Below, piece by piece: positions 39,965 to 50,396 of a stretch of 64,000 nucleotides of DNA. The stretch is from Phytophthora colocasiae. Taxonomy: Eukaryota > Oomycota > Peronosporomycetes > Peronosporales > Peronosporaceae. Position 1 is the first letter of the stretch. Each line of letters starts with the position of its first letter. Location: NCBI GenBank assembly GCA_018806915.1, contig JAGKQI010000062.1, forward strand, positions 310,001 through 374,000. Direction: 5' to 3'. Position numbers and translations under genes: made by a program. Under the pieces are notes generated by a model that was not told where the DNA came from, made no database searches, and saw only the letters and a program-made list of their open reading frames with translations.

Positions 39965-40592
39965 CTAGTACTCACGAAGAGATGCCGAGATGGCAGCTGC
40001 TACGTCCTCTTCACTGGTACTACGTGGCTTCGTGGGTGTGCCGTCTTGATGTCCGGTGCTGCCTATGCTGCTTGACAGCGACAGCTTTGCGCTCTGTACG
40101 GACCAAACAGCTCTAGTTAGTCATTGGCATTCTACTTGATGCAAACTGTATACTACCTGTCGAGCGAGTTCGTCATCTGAGTCATCCTTTTCACTTGCAG
40201 CCGCTGCTTTCTTCTTATCCTCAGCCTTGCGCATGGCAGCAATTTCTGCCTCCGCGATCTCCAAGAAAATCCGTTCGCGGTTGAAATCATAGTCGAACAC
40301 GTCCTATACAATGCCAATTACAGCGTCAGCTTTCTGTAGTTGTACAAGTATTCGTGTATTGCAACTAGCAGTTCTCTAGTTGACGAACCCTTTGCAGCAG
40401 GTTCTCGTTCAGCGACGGCATCACTGGTGAAGTCGTAAAAGTCGTGTTGAGTGTAATTTTCGTGTGCTACAAGGCCAACATCCAGTGAATTCCAATTAAC
40501 AAATACGTATGAACAACCGGCCGAGAGAATTTATCACTACGAACCTTGAGAATAGCTGCTTGGCCGCTCGAATGCACAGGAGAAGACGCCAT
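39965..40592 (-). CDS. unrecognised four-exon protein, 133 aa
   Basis: Exons: 40592-40545, 40466-40389, 40303-40157 and 40093-39965. All junctions are phase 0 with GT-AG ends, and total length is a clean multiple of three with one stop (TAG), which argues for a real gene although no exon is long. Sequence features: MASSPVHSSGQAAILK, TSPVMPSLNENLLQR, a helical acidic segment DVFDYDFNRERIFLEIAEAE, an Ala/Lys/Glu stretch, and a Ser-rich C-terminus ending AAAISASLREY. I do not recognise the family. It converges on the SET gene; the two stops are 79 bp apart. Confidence 0.65.
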
Positions 40593-40976
40593 TTTGACAC
40601 TATTTCTCCGTCTTAAACGAGCACTGCAGCATGAAATTAAAAGCGTCAAGTATTTACCACACGAGGACAATCAGTTTCTGGTTGTAACACGAACAGGAGT
40701 CTTCTAAAGAGCGAGATACAAGCGCACTTACGCGCTCCTTGTTCCTGCTGCTTCTAGTTCTAAATCAATTTTAGCTCAATCGGTATATCCAGGTACTCTA
40801 GCATTTAATATTAAACCTGAGGTCGTCACTATACATGTAGCAACACCACTAACCTCTGAGCGCACTTCTATCGCTGTCTAATGTGTGCAATAGGCTGTCC
40901 GACCAAGTGTTATCCCTGTTAGCAGCAAGTTGCAGCTCAGTGTTCCATTATGTTGCAAAAATCACGTTTGTTTTCG
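40593..40976. other. intergenic region
   Basis: No gene seen. It contains the promoter of the four-exon gene and the 3' flank of the LYR gene. Confidence 0.6.
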
Positions 40977-41453
40977 TCAACGCCGCTTGATGCCTTCCAG
41001 ATCGAGTTTGTCTGTGGTTTTGCCGCTCTTCCAGGGCCAACCTGTGCCCACTCGGCCTTTCACATCTTCCTTGCCGTCTTTATCGTCGTCTTTGGCCTCC
41101 TGTGGCGTGTCCATCCACGTATCCGCTGGCTTCGCTGCATTCCAGTCGCCCTTCTTCCAGTCGTTTTCGTTATCACTGCGTTGCTGGGCCACTGCGGTGT
41201 CTACCAGGTCACTCACCATCTTCATCTGGTCACGAGCTTGCCGTAGTAAGAGACTCACACGGCGTTCATCCTGCTCAAAGCGGCAAGCGTCGAAGCCCGC
41301 GCGAATCTGACGCCGCACGTCCAGACGCACGTCGGCGGCCAGCGGCTTTGTGGTGCGCAGAAACTCTCGGTACTGGTTAAGCACTGCTGTGCGGTTCAGG
41401 AAATACTGCAGTGACTTGACCTCGGGCCCTAGTGCTCGTCTCGTGACGCCCAT
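40977..41453 (-). CDS. LYR-motif protein, LYRM2-like
   Basis: The start is placed at the ATG 41453 (MGVTRRALGPEV); upstream codons lack an ATG. FLNRTAVLNQYREFLR carries the LYR-type motif, and CRFEQDERRVSLLLRQARDQMKMVSDLV matches the rest of the three-helix Complex1_LYR fold. LYR proteins are mitochondrial adaptors that bind acyl carrier protein and help assemble respiratory complexes or iron-sulphur clusters. The N-terminus is suited to mitochondrial import. The C-terminal third is an acidic, Lys/Asp-rich extension (about 105-158) not usual in LYRM2. Overall length is 158 residues, longer than the family norm of about 90. Confidence 0.78.
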   Translation of the reverse strand: MGVTRRALGPEVKSLQYFLNRTAVLNQYREFLRTTKPLAADVRLDVRRQIRAGFDACRFEQDERRVSLLLRQARDQMKMVSDLVDTAVAQQRSDNENDWKKGDWNAAKPADTWMDTPQEAKDDDKDGKEDVKGRVGTGWPWKSGKTTDKLDLEGIKRR

Positions 41454-41575
41454 AGCTGACGACGTCAGCACCTCCGGTATCTACGGCTCCTGTAATCTAT
41501 GCGTAAAATATAATTTGCTTGTGTAATATTCCAGGTAAAGTTGTAATTTCACACAACATTCATCAAGTTGAAGTG

Positions 41576-42794
41576 CTATGCTGTAATAACACGGACGCCA
41601 ACCGAAGACACGCGCTCGGCCGAGATCATGTCGGGTTGGGTGATGAACATCATGTTGCGCGGCACCGACATCTTCTTCGACAGCCACGAGATCGTTGCGG
41701 GTTTGAACTCGCCCTGCACCGACACAAAGTCCACACGGATCTTCGGGTACATGCTGTCGAACAGCACCGCCAAGTTGCGGAACGCCTTCAGTACCGGTGC
41801 ATCCGTCTTTTCGTCCGAGAACATGTGCACGATGCGGAGCGTGTGGGTCTGCTCATTGCGACGCACATACACGATCACCTTGTTGATGATGGTGAGGTCC
41901 GGTCGTTTGCAGAAGAAGATGATCGGAGCGCTGCGGATACTCGTAATGGCTCGAGCGATCGTCCGACCTCCGCGAGCTCCAGTGTGTTCCACCTCGGGTG
42001 TGTCTCGTGTGCGGAAATACTCCGCCGCAGTCTCTTTGGCGTACTGAGAGGGAGCCGTCTTCTTCATGAGTGCCAAGATACAACGCAGCATCGTCACCCG
42101 CTCGAACATGACGAACATGACAAGTGCCACCACGATGAAGTACAAGGCGAAATACATTAGTACGGACGGATCCCCCAGCAGATTCGCGAAGATCGCAACC
42201 ACCACCATAAAGAGACCACCCACCAGTACGGACCACGGAGCAATGACATCACGAGGCATTTCCGGCCGCTTCGCCTTCAGCAGCATTGCAGCACTAGCGA
42301 ACAGTGCCATCAAACCCAAGAACGCGTACGTGTACACGCCATTCATGATACTCGTATCAGCATCCAGCACCAGGACGAGACTCGAAGACAGTAGGAAGTA
42401 CACACCGATGATGTAGTGGTTCGTGCCGCGCGCCTTGTTGGTTTTAGCCAGAAAACTTGGCAGCACTCGATCCGTTGCAAGTCGACGCACCAGTCCACAG
42501 ATACCGACGTAGGAGGTTAGGACGGAACCAGAGAGCACGATGAAAGCGTCCACACTGACCCAAGTACCGAACCAGCTTCCGAGCGATACTTCAGCAGCCT
42601 TAGAGAGGAGAGCATCGGCGCTTGCGTAAATGCCATCGTTGCTATCGAGTGGAAGCACGGCGAGAGTGCCAACTGCTATGGAAATGTTGAAGATAGAAGT
42701 TGGTAGGGCTGCATTACGCAACGTCTTTGGAAAGACTCCTGGAGCTTGCTCTTCGATGTAGTTGGACGAGGACTCGAAGCCCGTGATACCCAAC
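41576..42794 (-). pseudogene. amino-acid permease copy A, C-terminal part
   Basis: The 3' portion of an APC-family transporter gene, separated from its 5' parts (48303-48956 and 49549-49903) by a Copia insertion. It begins within LGITGFESSSNYIEEQ and continues through five or six membrane segments to a soluble C-terminal domain with GARGGRTIARAITS and IINKVIVYVRRNEQTHTL. From 41575 to 42639 the DNA is almost identical to permease B (52651-53715): I saw three differences and no indels, and the encoded protein appears identical. Confidence 0.85.
42565..42794. repeat. 230-bp direct duplication, left of Copia
   Basis: The same host (permease exon) sequence is repeated at 48303-48532, so the element is flanked by a 230-bp direct repeat rather than a 5-bp one. 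Confidence 0.88.
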
Positions 42795-42973
42795 TGTCGG
42801 AGTTGAATTAAATGCACTCACACACAACTTGTTTGGTTAAAGGAAACTTTCGGACTGAAGGCAGGTCCGCCGAGTGCGGAATCGATGCCTTTCTACCATC
42901 ACTCTGCTAGCTAAGTTTCATAAGACGTCTTCAACTTCTCAGATCGTATCAAAAGACGGTACGGTTTCCAACA
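42795..42973 (-). repeat. Copia 3' LTR
   Basis: 179 bp, differing from the other LTR near 42809 (T versus C). Preceded on the minus strand by GGAGGAGGGCG, a polypurine tract. Confidence 0.9.
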
Positions 42974-42995
42974 CGCCCTCCTCCGAAGTAAATCG

Positions 42996-45900
42996 TTACT
43001 GAGGAAGATGCTCCTTAGACAAACCGACCATCGCACATAAAGTCTCGAGTCTGTCGCTGGCCAGGGGCTTCGTCATGATATCGGAAGGATTAACTTCGGT
43101 CTTGACCTTCCACAAATCCATGGTTCTCTTAGCCACTTGATCTCTCACGAAGTGCCAACGTAACTCGATGTGTCGCGTTCTGCGACTGTAAGTTGGGTTC
43201 GTCGCCATGACGAATGCCGCTTGGTTATCAATGCCCATGCGGAACTTAGTTTCCAACTCCGGAAACACCTCAATCAATACATTGCGAAGCCCTTGGCCGT
43301 CCATGCATGCCTCACATGCTGCAACGTACTCCGCCTCTGCGGTAGATTGAGCTACAATGCTCTGACGCCTAGATGCCCATGAAATGGCACCGCCCGCCAT
43401 GCAATGCACAAAGCCCGTGATGCTCTTGCGTGTATCTGGGTCATTTCCCCAGTCAGAGTCACAATATCCATCCACAACCAGCTCTGGGTTCTGCTTTCCA
43501 CTCTTCTCCCTGGAGTACACAATTCCTAGCGTTTTGGTCCCAATGAGGTACCGCAGTACTCTCTTGGCTGCACCGATATGCTGCTGTGTAGGATTCTGTA
43601 CGTAGCGACTGAGCTGACCAACCACAAACGCGATATCCGGTCTCGTGCAGGTTGTCAAGTACATCAAAGATCCGACCAGCTCACGATATGGAAACGTCTT
43701 GCCATTTGCGGCCACCTGCTTCCGTTGATCTGTGTCGGTGTCTTTCACCGTCAAACGCATGTTTGTCTCCATTGGTATTCTACTGGGATGAGCGTCAGTA
43801 AAGTTGAACCGCTCAATGACCTCCTCGCAGTACTTGGTCTGGTGTATCTTAATAGACTTTTCGTTCTGCTCCACCTGAACTCCCAAGTAAGTGTTGAGTA
43901 GGCCCTGGTCCTTGAGGCCGTAGTCCATGTCGAGTTTATCGAACATCTTCTTCTTGAACTCCTCGTTCTTGGTTGCACACAAGATGTCGTCAACATAGAG
44001 AAGAACAATGGCGAACTCGCCGTCTTTGTCGTAGAAGTACAAGCAAGGCTCAGTCTTGCACTGCTTGAACCCGTAGTTCACGAACCAGTTATTCACTTCT
44101 GAATTCCACTCTCTCCCGGACTGCCGTAGCCCGTATAGTGCCTTGTTGATGATGTAAATCATCCCGCTATCCTCGCACGGATAGCCTTCGACCTCCTCCA
44201 GATACTGCTTAATGCCTAGCGCAGCATTGAGGTAGGCTGTGTTTATATCTCCTTGGTAGATCACCAGGTTCAGAAGAATGCACACTGCAACAAACATTCT
44301 GAATGTCGCCATGCGAGCGACCGGCGAGAATGTGTCTGTGAAATCAATTCCGAAACGCTGCTTATCACCTCGAGCCACGACTCGTGCTTTGAAGGTCACA
44401 ATGTAGCCTAAGTGATCAGTCTTCACGTCGAAAACCCACATTGTCTTGATGGCATGCTGTCCTGCCGGCATATCCGATCTTGGAATCTGCTTCAGCACAT
44501 CCTTGGACTTCAGTGCAGCCATCTCCTTGTCCATAGCCTCTTTCCAGAAACTCGCTTGTTTTGATCTCATTTGCTTCTCTGTAGTTCCTGGGTATTTTGA
44601 TATCACTAGCCCGTAAACCACCCTTGCCGCGTCGATCCGCATGCAGCGCTTTGAACGCCGAACAAACCTCAAAATCTTCGAATGGTTCACGCTCAGCAAT
44701 TTCTCGAAGTCCAGCTCGTCTTGCTGCTATTACTCGCTGTGCGTTCACCTTGGTACGCTTCCGGTCTTGTGTGCGACGAACCTCTTCGTCTCTAGGGTGT
44801 ACTTTTCCCACTAGCATCTGCTGAGGAAATCCAAGAACATCATCCCGGACTGGGTTTTGTGTTGATTGCCTTGGAGGATCATCTACTTCGTCACTCAGGT
44901 TGCTGTTCCACTCAGCTTCAAGTTCATCACTCGGGTCAAACAAGAAATCGCATCCATTCTCGTCACTTCCACATCTTCTGAGACTGAAACAAGGTCTGGC
45001 GACGTGACTAGCAACATCTTCGTGTTCAAAATCAACGAATTCATCGACTCCAACGTCATCATCACCGTCAAGTTCACAATTATCGTGTTCACTCACTGCC
45101 GCATCGGCATCGTCATCGCTCTCGACTTGAGCATCGTCTAAATCACCGTCATCGCTCTTGATGCTCACTTGAGCATCGTCAAAATCACCATCATGTTCAC
45201 GATGTTCATCCTCGTTCTCATGTTCCTCGGTGCTGGCATCATCTTCGCCCTCCTGCGTGTGAACTAACGCAAGCTCGTAGTCTGGCATGGAACTATTCTC
45301 CAACATGTCGTGCCATACTTGTTGGTCTCCATCGGCCAGTTTGCTGCTTGGAGTGCTACTCGGTGCATCCTCGAATGTAGGTAGTACACTGTTCTGTACC
45401 ATCACATTCCACTGAGTCGCTTTCTCGGCATCCAGCTCTTCACTCTCAGCCACACTGACCATGTCCACGTTACTGTCTTCGCGAACTGAATCTTCATCAC
45501 ACTCCGCGTGTTGTGAAGATTCTTCACTGTCACTATCTCCATCGTCAAAGTAGCCATCTTCGACAAACTCTGTAAACGTTTGCAGCCATTTGTTCACTTT
45601 GGCCTTGAACGTACCGCCGTATCTGTCCTTATACTTAATTGACTCGTTCACTTTCACGTCTGCAACGAAGCCTTTCTGATGCTCCGTAGGGAAATACACT
45701 TGACAACCCACAACATCTTCCTGGTAGCCGATAAGAAATCCCACCTTGCAGTTCACAGCCAACTTCGTACGCTTGGCGACCGGAGTGTGGCAATACACCA
45801 GTGAACCAAAAGTCCGGATATGATGAAGATCCGGTTTCGTTCCATACATCATTTCATACGGCGTACGGCCAGCCCCCTTACAGAAAACTCTGTTCTTGAT

Positions 45901-47260
45901 GTAGACTGCTGTCTGTAGGGCATGTGTCCAGAACGATCTCGGTAACCCCGAGTCGTGCATCATAGTCTTGACCATACTGATCAGCGTCTGGTGAGTTCGC
46001 TCTACCAGGTTCAACTGCGACGATTTAGGACCAACTTTGGTGTGAACAATTCCCTTGTCTGCGTACCAACGCTCCATTGCATTGTTGCAAAACTCCTTGC
46101 CTTTGTCCGTTAGCACCTCCTTCACGGGTCCAACCACTTCGTCGTCTTTATCGTGAGTCTCAGCACACCACTGGCGAGTCACAACTGTGTCCACCCGGCG
46201 TCCGTGTTGCCGTTCGGCCCACGCGATATACTGCTTCATGTATTCGTTCACTTCCCCTTCTGTCTTAGACTTCAACAGGTACGTGGTCACGAAGCGAGAG
46301 AATCCGTCCATAATGACCAACACTGCACTGTACTGTGTCCCATTGTGTAGTCCAGGAATCAATAAGTCAGCGAAGATCATGTCATTCACCTTCTCAATGT
46401 TTCGCTCGAGCTTCTTGCAAAATGTCTTACGTCTCTGCTTGCCGAAATGACAGTCAGCGCAATCCATTTTCCCACGTTTCTTTAGCATGATGCCCTTGGC
46501 CATCCCGCGATCAACCATCAGACGTATGTACTCTGGACAAGTGTGTCCGAGGCGCGTGTGCCAGACGTCAAGATCCTCAACTCCATCAGTTACTGCGAAA
46601 TTTGCCAGTACACGCTTCTTAACTGCTGCAGTCTTCTTTGCTGTTGACTTTGACACCGCCAATATTGTGCACTTCGAAAGTCCATAAGCGATGGTCTTGT
46701 TTCGTTCGAATCACCTCGGTACCATCCTTTGACATGCCGAAAATCATTGCCTCCTGATCCCAAGACATCTTGAAGCCCTGCTCCAATGCTTGTCCCGGCG
46801 AGAACAGGTTGCATCCAGCCGCAGGTACATATAGTACATCCTCCACGAAAACGAAAACCATCTCTTCATCAATCATGCTGGCTAGTATAATCGTTCCAAA
46901 GCCTTCTGCTTGGGCATCAACACCATCAGCAAACCCTGATATTGTCGGGTTCCAGTCACTGTCCTCCATGCTGTTCAACACAGTAAAGTACTCCTTGCTT
47001 GTCACAATGTGAGCGTTGGTCCCGCTATCGAAGTACCAACGGCTTGGATCGTAGTTCTTAGCGACGCGCTTCACTACTTCTCCCACCACCACGTCACGTT
47101 TGTGTGCGAGGTTGACAACTTCATCTGCGTTTTGTGAGGTCACTTTCTCCACAGACTTCTCACCAATGCGTGCCATCTTGGCCTGTCCATTCTTCTTGGC
47201 GCCGGATTTCTCCTCCAGCTCTGGGCAGTTGCTCTTATAGTGGCCTTTGACACCACAATT
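42996..47260 (-). pseudogene. Copia protease, integrase, reverse transcriptase and RNase H
   Basis: In order on the minus strand: a CCHC knuckle (FNCGVKGHYKSNCPE), an aspartic protease (WYFDSGTNAHIV), the GAG-pre-integrase motif (VWHTRLGHTC and CADCHFGKQ), the integrase catalytic core (IFADLLIPGLHNG, VLTDKGKEF and LNLVERTHQTL), an acidic linker, and then a reverse transcriptase with FTDTFSPVARMATFRMF and the YVDD box in LLYVDDILCA, ending in RNase H with the PSDIMTKPLASD motif. Frames break near 46640 and near 44580. Confidence 0.9.
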
Positions 47261-48056
47261 AAAAACACTCGATCTCTGTCTTCGGTGTCTTCTTCTTAGT
47301 TGAGTCACCAGAAGGTTTGTTGCTGCTGTCTTTCTGGTTTCCTGAAGAACTTACTTTCTTCTTGGAGCCTTGATTATTCCCAAATGCATTCTTCTCCCAG
47401 TCCTTGCTACGAGACTCAGCCGTGAGAATCAATTCTCGCAACAACTCAGGTGTGTATTTGCCCATATTGGAGCTAAATAGCACTTTTCTTCGGAGTTCGT
47501 TGTAGCAAATTTGCGTCGGGAGACTTCTTAGCAGCATATCCACCATCTGGAGGTCGCTCAGTGGCGAGCTGAGCTCGTCGAGTTCGTTCTTGATGCGAAA
47601 CATGGTGTACAAGTGTGCATGCACGTCACCATTCGTGCGCAGATGAGTCCGGTGCAGCTCTCCTTGTAAGCGGTACACTTTCTGCGCCTTGGTGGCATCG
47701 TTGTTCTTTCCTTCGTATATCTTGCACAGCTCAGCCCACATGTCGGTACCATTCTTCTGGTCCATCAACTGCTGAGCGAGTGTGGTCTTCAGCGAGCCCA
47801 TGATCAGCATCTGGATCTTGGCTTGCTTCTTGGTGTGCTCATCCTTCTCGTCTTGACTCCACTGGTCGTCTTCCTTGACCTTACCGGTCGCGATCTGCTC
47901 GAGCAAGTCTCTCTGGAACGCCACAGTCATGGCTTTCTTGTAGAAAGGCCAGTTCTCTCCGTCCCAATGCACTGGGTTGCCGGACGAGTTGATGTGGAAC
48001 TTCTTGTCCTTGTTGCTTTTGCGTCTGTCGTCGTCTGAGTCGCTTGAGGATGGCAT
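47259..48056 (-). pseudogene. Copia gag
   Basis: The start is MPSSSDSDDDRRKSNKDKKF at 48056. The UBN2-type gag body contains WPFYKKAMTVAFQRDLLEQI, YRLQGELHRTHLRTNGDVHA and ILTAESRSKDWEK. It ends prematurely at IECF, where a five-T run (47261-47265) shifts the frame out of the zinc knuckle. In related elements gag and pol are one frame, so this is probably a mutation, though a frameshift site cannot be excluded. Confidence 0.85.
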
Positions 48057-48123
48057 CTTGTTGTGGTAGTGTTGTTTACCGATGTGTAGCGTAGGTCGTA
48101 GCTTGGGTTTGGGCTCGTAACCC

Positions 48124-48302
48124 TGTCGGAGTTGAATCAAATGCACTCACACACAACTTGTTTGGTTAAAGGAAACTTTCGGACTGAAGGCAGGTCCGCC
48201 GAGTGCGGAATCGATGCCTTTCTACCATCACTCTGCTAGCTAAGTTTCATAAGACGTCTTCAACTTCTCAGATCGTATCAAAAGACGGTACGGTTTCCAA
48301 CA
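48124..48302 (-). repeat. Copia 5' LTR
   Basis: 179 bp, near-identical to 42795-42973. Confidence 0.9.
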
Positions 48303-48532
48303 TACCGAACCAGCTTCCGAGCGATACTTCAGCAGCCTTAGAGAGGAGAGCATCGGCGCTTGCGTAAATGCCATCGTTGCTATCGAGTGGAAGCACGGCG
48401 AGAGTGCCAACTGCTATGGAAATGTTGAAGATAGAAGTTGGTAGGGCTGCATTACGCAACGTCTTTGGAAAGACTCCTGGAGCTTGCTCTTCGATGTAGT
48501 TGGACGAGGACTCGAAGCCCGTGATACCCAAC
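48303..48532. repeat. 230-bp direct duplication, right of Copia
   Basis: Second copy of 42565-42794, in the same orientation. Confidence 0.88.
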
Positions 48533-48956
48533 ATTGCAGCACTAAAGCCGAAAAACAGGGCAGTGAATGGGTTGCCGTGTATCACGGATCCGGCAAAATT
48601 GACATCAGGGAACGGTGAATTCATATTTTCTCGGAACACGCGTGGGTTTTGGATGCCGTACACTGCACACGACACCGCGAGCACAAATAACACAACGATG
48701 TGATGGAGAAAGGTGGCGAGCGCAACCTGTGAATTTCTTTTGATACCAGTAAACGCCAATAGTCCAAAACAGAACAGAAGCGCTACTGTAGACGCCACGA
48801 CCGGAATGTTCACCACTGTACCAAGATACTTGACTCCAGATATGGCGGCCACTACACCTGTCGCCACGTACGCCAAGATACTAAAACATGCAGACGCAGC
48901 GGTTGTGGACTTGGATGTGGCGTTGAGCAACGCATTGTACGTGCCTCCGTTCATTG
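48303..48956 (-). pseudogene. amino-acid permease copy A, middle part
   Basis: It encodes the membrane segments from NGGTYNALLNATSKSTTAAS through FLHHIVVLFVLAVSCAVYGI and GITGFESSSNYIEEQ to GSWFG, where the Copia LTR starts. Its upstream end joins 49549-49903 across a 583-bp insertion: EVITAI continues into PMNGGTYNALL once the insertion is ignored. Confidence 0.8.
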
Positions 48957-48965
48957 GGATCGCAG
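48957..48965. repeat. 9-bp target-site duplication, left
   Basis: GGATCGCAG, repeated at 49549-49557. Confidence 0.8.
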
Positions 48966-49548
48966 CAGGGATAGGAAAAATACAATATCATACGGATTGG
49001 AGGCCTTCATCCAAGCCAATAAATAATTGAGTTATTGCCACATTTTTCGACAATGTCAACCAAGTCAGTAGGTCACATGAATATTATTCATGTGACCTAT
49101 TATTATTATGTGACACTATGTCGTCTTTTCTCATGAGTTTTTGAACGAGTTGGTTGCTGTCGATGCGCCTGGATTCAGGAGGGGGTTACCTCGAGAACCC
49201 TCCCACCGCGTCCAACCTCTCCAACCAACACACACAAGTCATAGTCCGAATTCCTCGACATCACACATACAACACACAAATCAACTGATATAATATAATT
49301 CAGTTAGGAAATGACAAGCAACTGTAATAACCCGTGTGCCCTGTGTGCAAACGTGGCCACACAACCGGTTTGGCGATAGTTCTCGCTACCATCCATTGCC
49401 AAAAACAACCACACATGTCAACGACATTTGGCTATAGCCAAGATTGACCTGTATAAAAAATTGCATGTTATTGGGGTTGAGGAGCAATAAATTATGGCAA
49501 TATGACATTGCCAATATCGGCAATAGTTACGGAAAATTACCAAACCCT
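48966..49548. mobile_element. 583-bp non-autonomous DNA element (Mutator-like by TSD length)
   Basis: This AT-rich insertion has no coding capacity. It is bounded by 9-bp duplications, and its removal restores the permease codons for TAIPMNGG. The ends are only weakly inverted (AGGGATAGG versus AGGGTTTGG). A perfect 14-bp-arm palindrome lies at 49069-49099. Nine-bp duplications are typical of Mutator-like elements, but without a clear long terminal repeat this class is tentative. Confidence 0.6.
49069..49099. repeat. perfect 14-bp-arm palindrome, 3-base loop
   Basis: TAGGTCACATGAAT and ATTCATGTGACCTA surround ATT, inside the 583-bp element. Confidence 0.9.
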
Positions 49549-49903
49549 GGATCGCAGTGATGACCTCGATGTACATGAGCTTGTACAATTGCACCACCAC
49601 CGACACCAGAAGAAATGGCACAGGAGTGAGTTTCCCGGCCTTGACTGCAACGTTGGACGCCGAATACAGTACACTCCCGAGAAAATCGTTGCCGATAATT
49701 GCAGTCGCTGGCCATTCCGAAAGGAGTGCATTGGGTTGGCTCAGCTGGATGTCTTCGAGCTCTGACTCTGGCATGTATATCCACTCGGAGGAGCCTACGC
49801 TAGGGAACAACCAGGCTGGACCTCTCGTTGTGTTTTCCACCACGTCAATCTCAATCGTGCGACGCCTTAACGGGAGGCATGCATTGGTACTGTTGGTCTC
49901 CAT
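49549..49903 (-). pseudogene. amino-acid permease copy A, N-terminal part
   Basis: ATG at 49903. The leader LRRRTIEIDVVE, GPAWLFP and SELEDIQ match the N-termini of copies B, C and D, followed by the first membrane helices (GNDFLGSVLYSASNVAVKAGK, VPFLLVSVVVQLYKLMYIEV). It is cut off at EVITAI by the 583-bp insertion. Confidence 0.8.
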
Positions 49904-50008
49904 TACTCTCTAACGACTTGGCTGGCCAGTTGGAATCTCAACTTGTGACTTTTGTGGAAATGGAGGAGCCGTTGTCAATCTACAGCCTTCACTCTGAAAA
50001 TCCAGCAC

Positions 50009-50197
50009 AGAGATGATTGGCTACTGAAGTTGAAGCTGTTCATGTTGAAGTCAACGTGATATATATATTCCAAATGCAACATTTCATGTACAAGTTCACG
50101 CCTACAAGCAGCCAAACACGAACTGCTGTCACTATCAAGGACCAAGGCTATGCTGTAATAACACGGATACCAACCGAAGACACGCGCTCGGCCGAGA
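50009..50197. repeat. 189-bp direct repeat, left of CRN gene
   Basis: About 97% identical by eye to 52513-52701, which is the 3' end and 3' UTR of permease B. It ends abruptly at CTCGGCCGAG. Confidence 0.82.
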
Positions 50198-50320
50198 ATG
50201 CCGTGCTTCCACTAGGTGGTGACGATGGTATTTACGCAAGCACCGATGCTCTTCTCTTCAAAACTGCAGAAGTGTGGTTTGGAAGCTGGTTCAGCACGTG
50301 GGTCATCAGGCCGATGGAAA
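50197..50320 (+). pseudogene. inverted permease fragment
   Basis: It reads AVLPLGGDDGIYASTDALLF and GSWFSTWV on the plus strand, a piece of the central permease region. It is fused in opposite orientation to the permease 3' end that precedes it (50009-50197). Codon changes (for example FKTAEVWFGSWF) show it has drifted. Confidence 0.7.
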
Positions 50321-50396
50321 GTCTTTCTTGTACACGGACCTTCCTGCAATGCATTTGCAAATATCAAGAACGCCTTTCATTCATTCCTATGATGGC

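Larger units (their letters stand above)
42795..48302 (-). mobile_element. Copia LTR retrotransposon, 5,508 bp
   Basis: LTRs of 179 bp at 42795-42973 and 48124-48302 start TG and end CA and differ at one base that I could find. A purine tract (on the minus strand, next to 42973) marks the 3' LTR. The gene order on the minus strand is gag, protease, integrase, reverse transcriptase and RNase H, which defines the Copia superfamily. Frameshifts separate gag/protease, protease/integrase and integrase/RT, so it is young in LTR divergence but not coding-competent as read. Confidence 0.92.
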
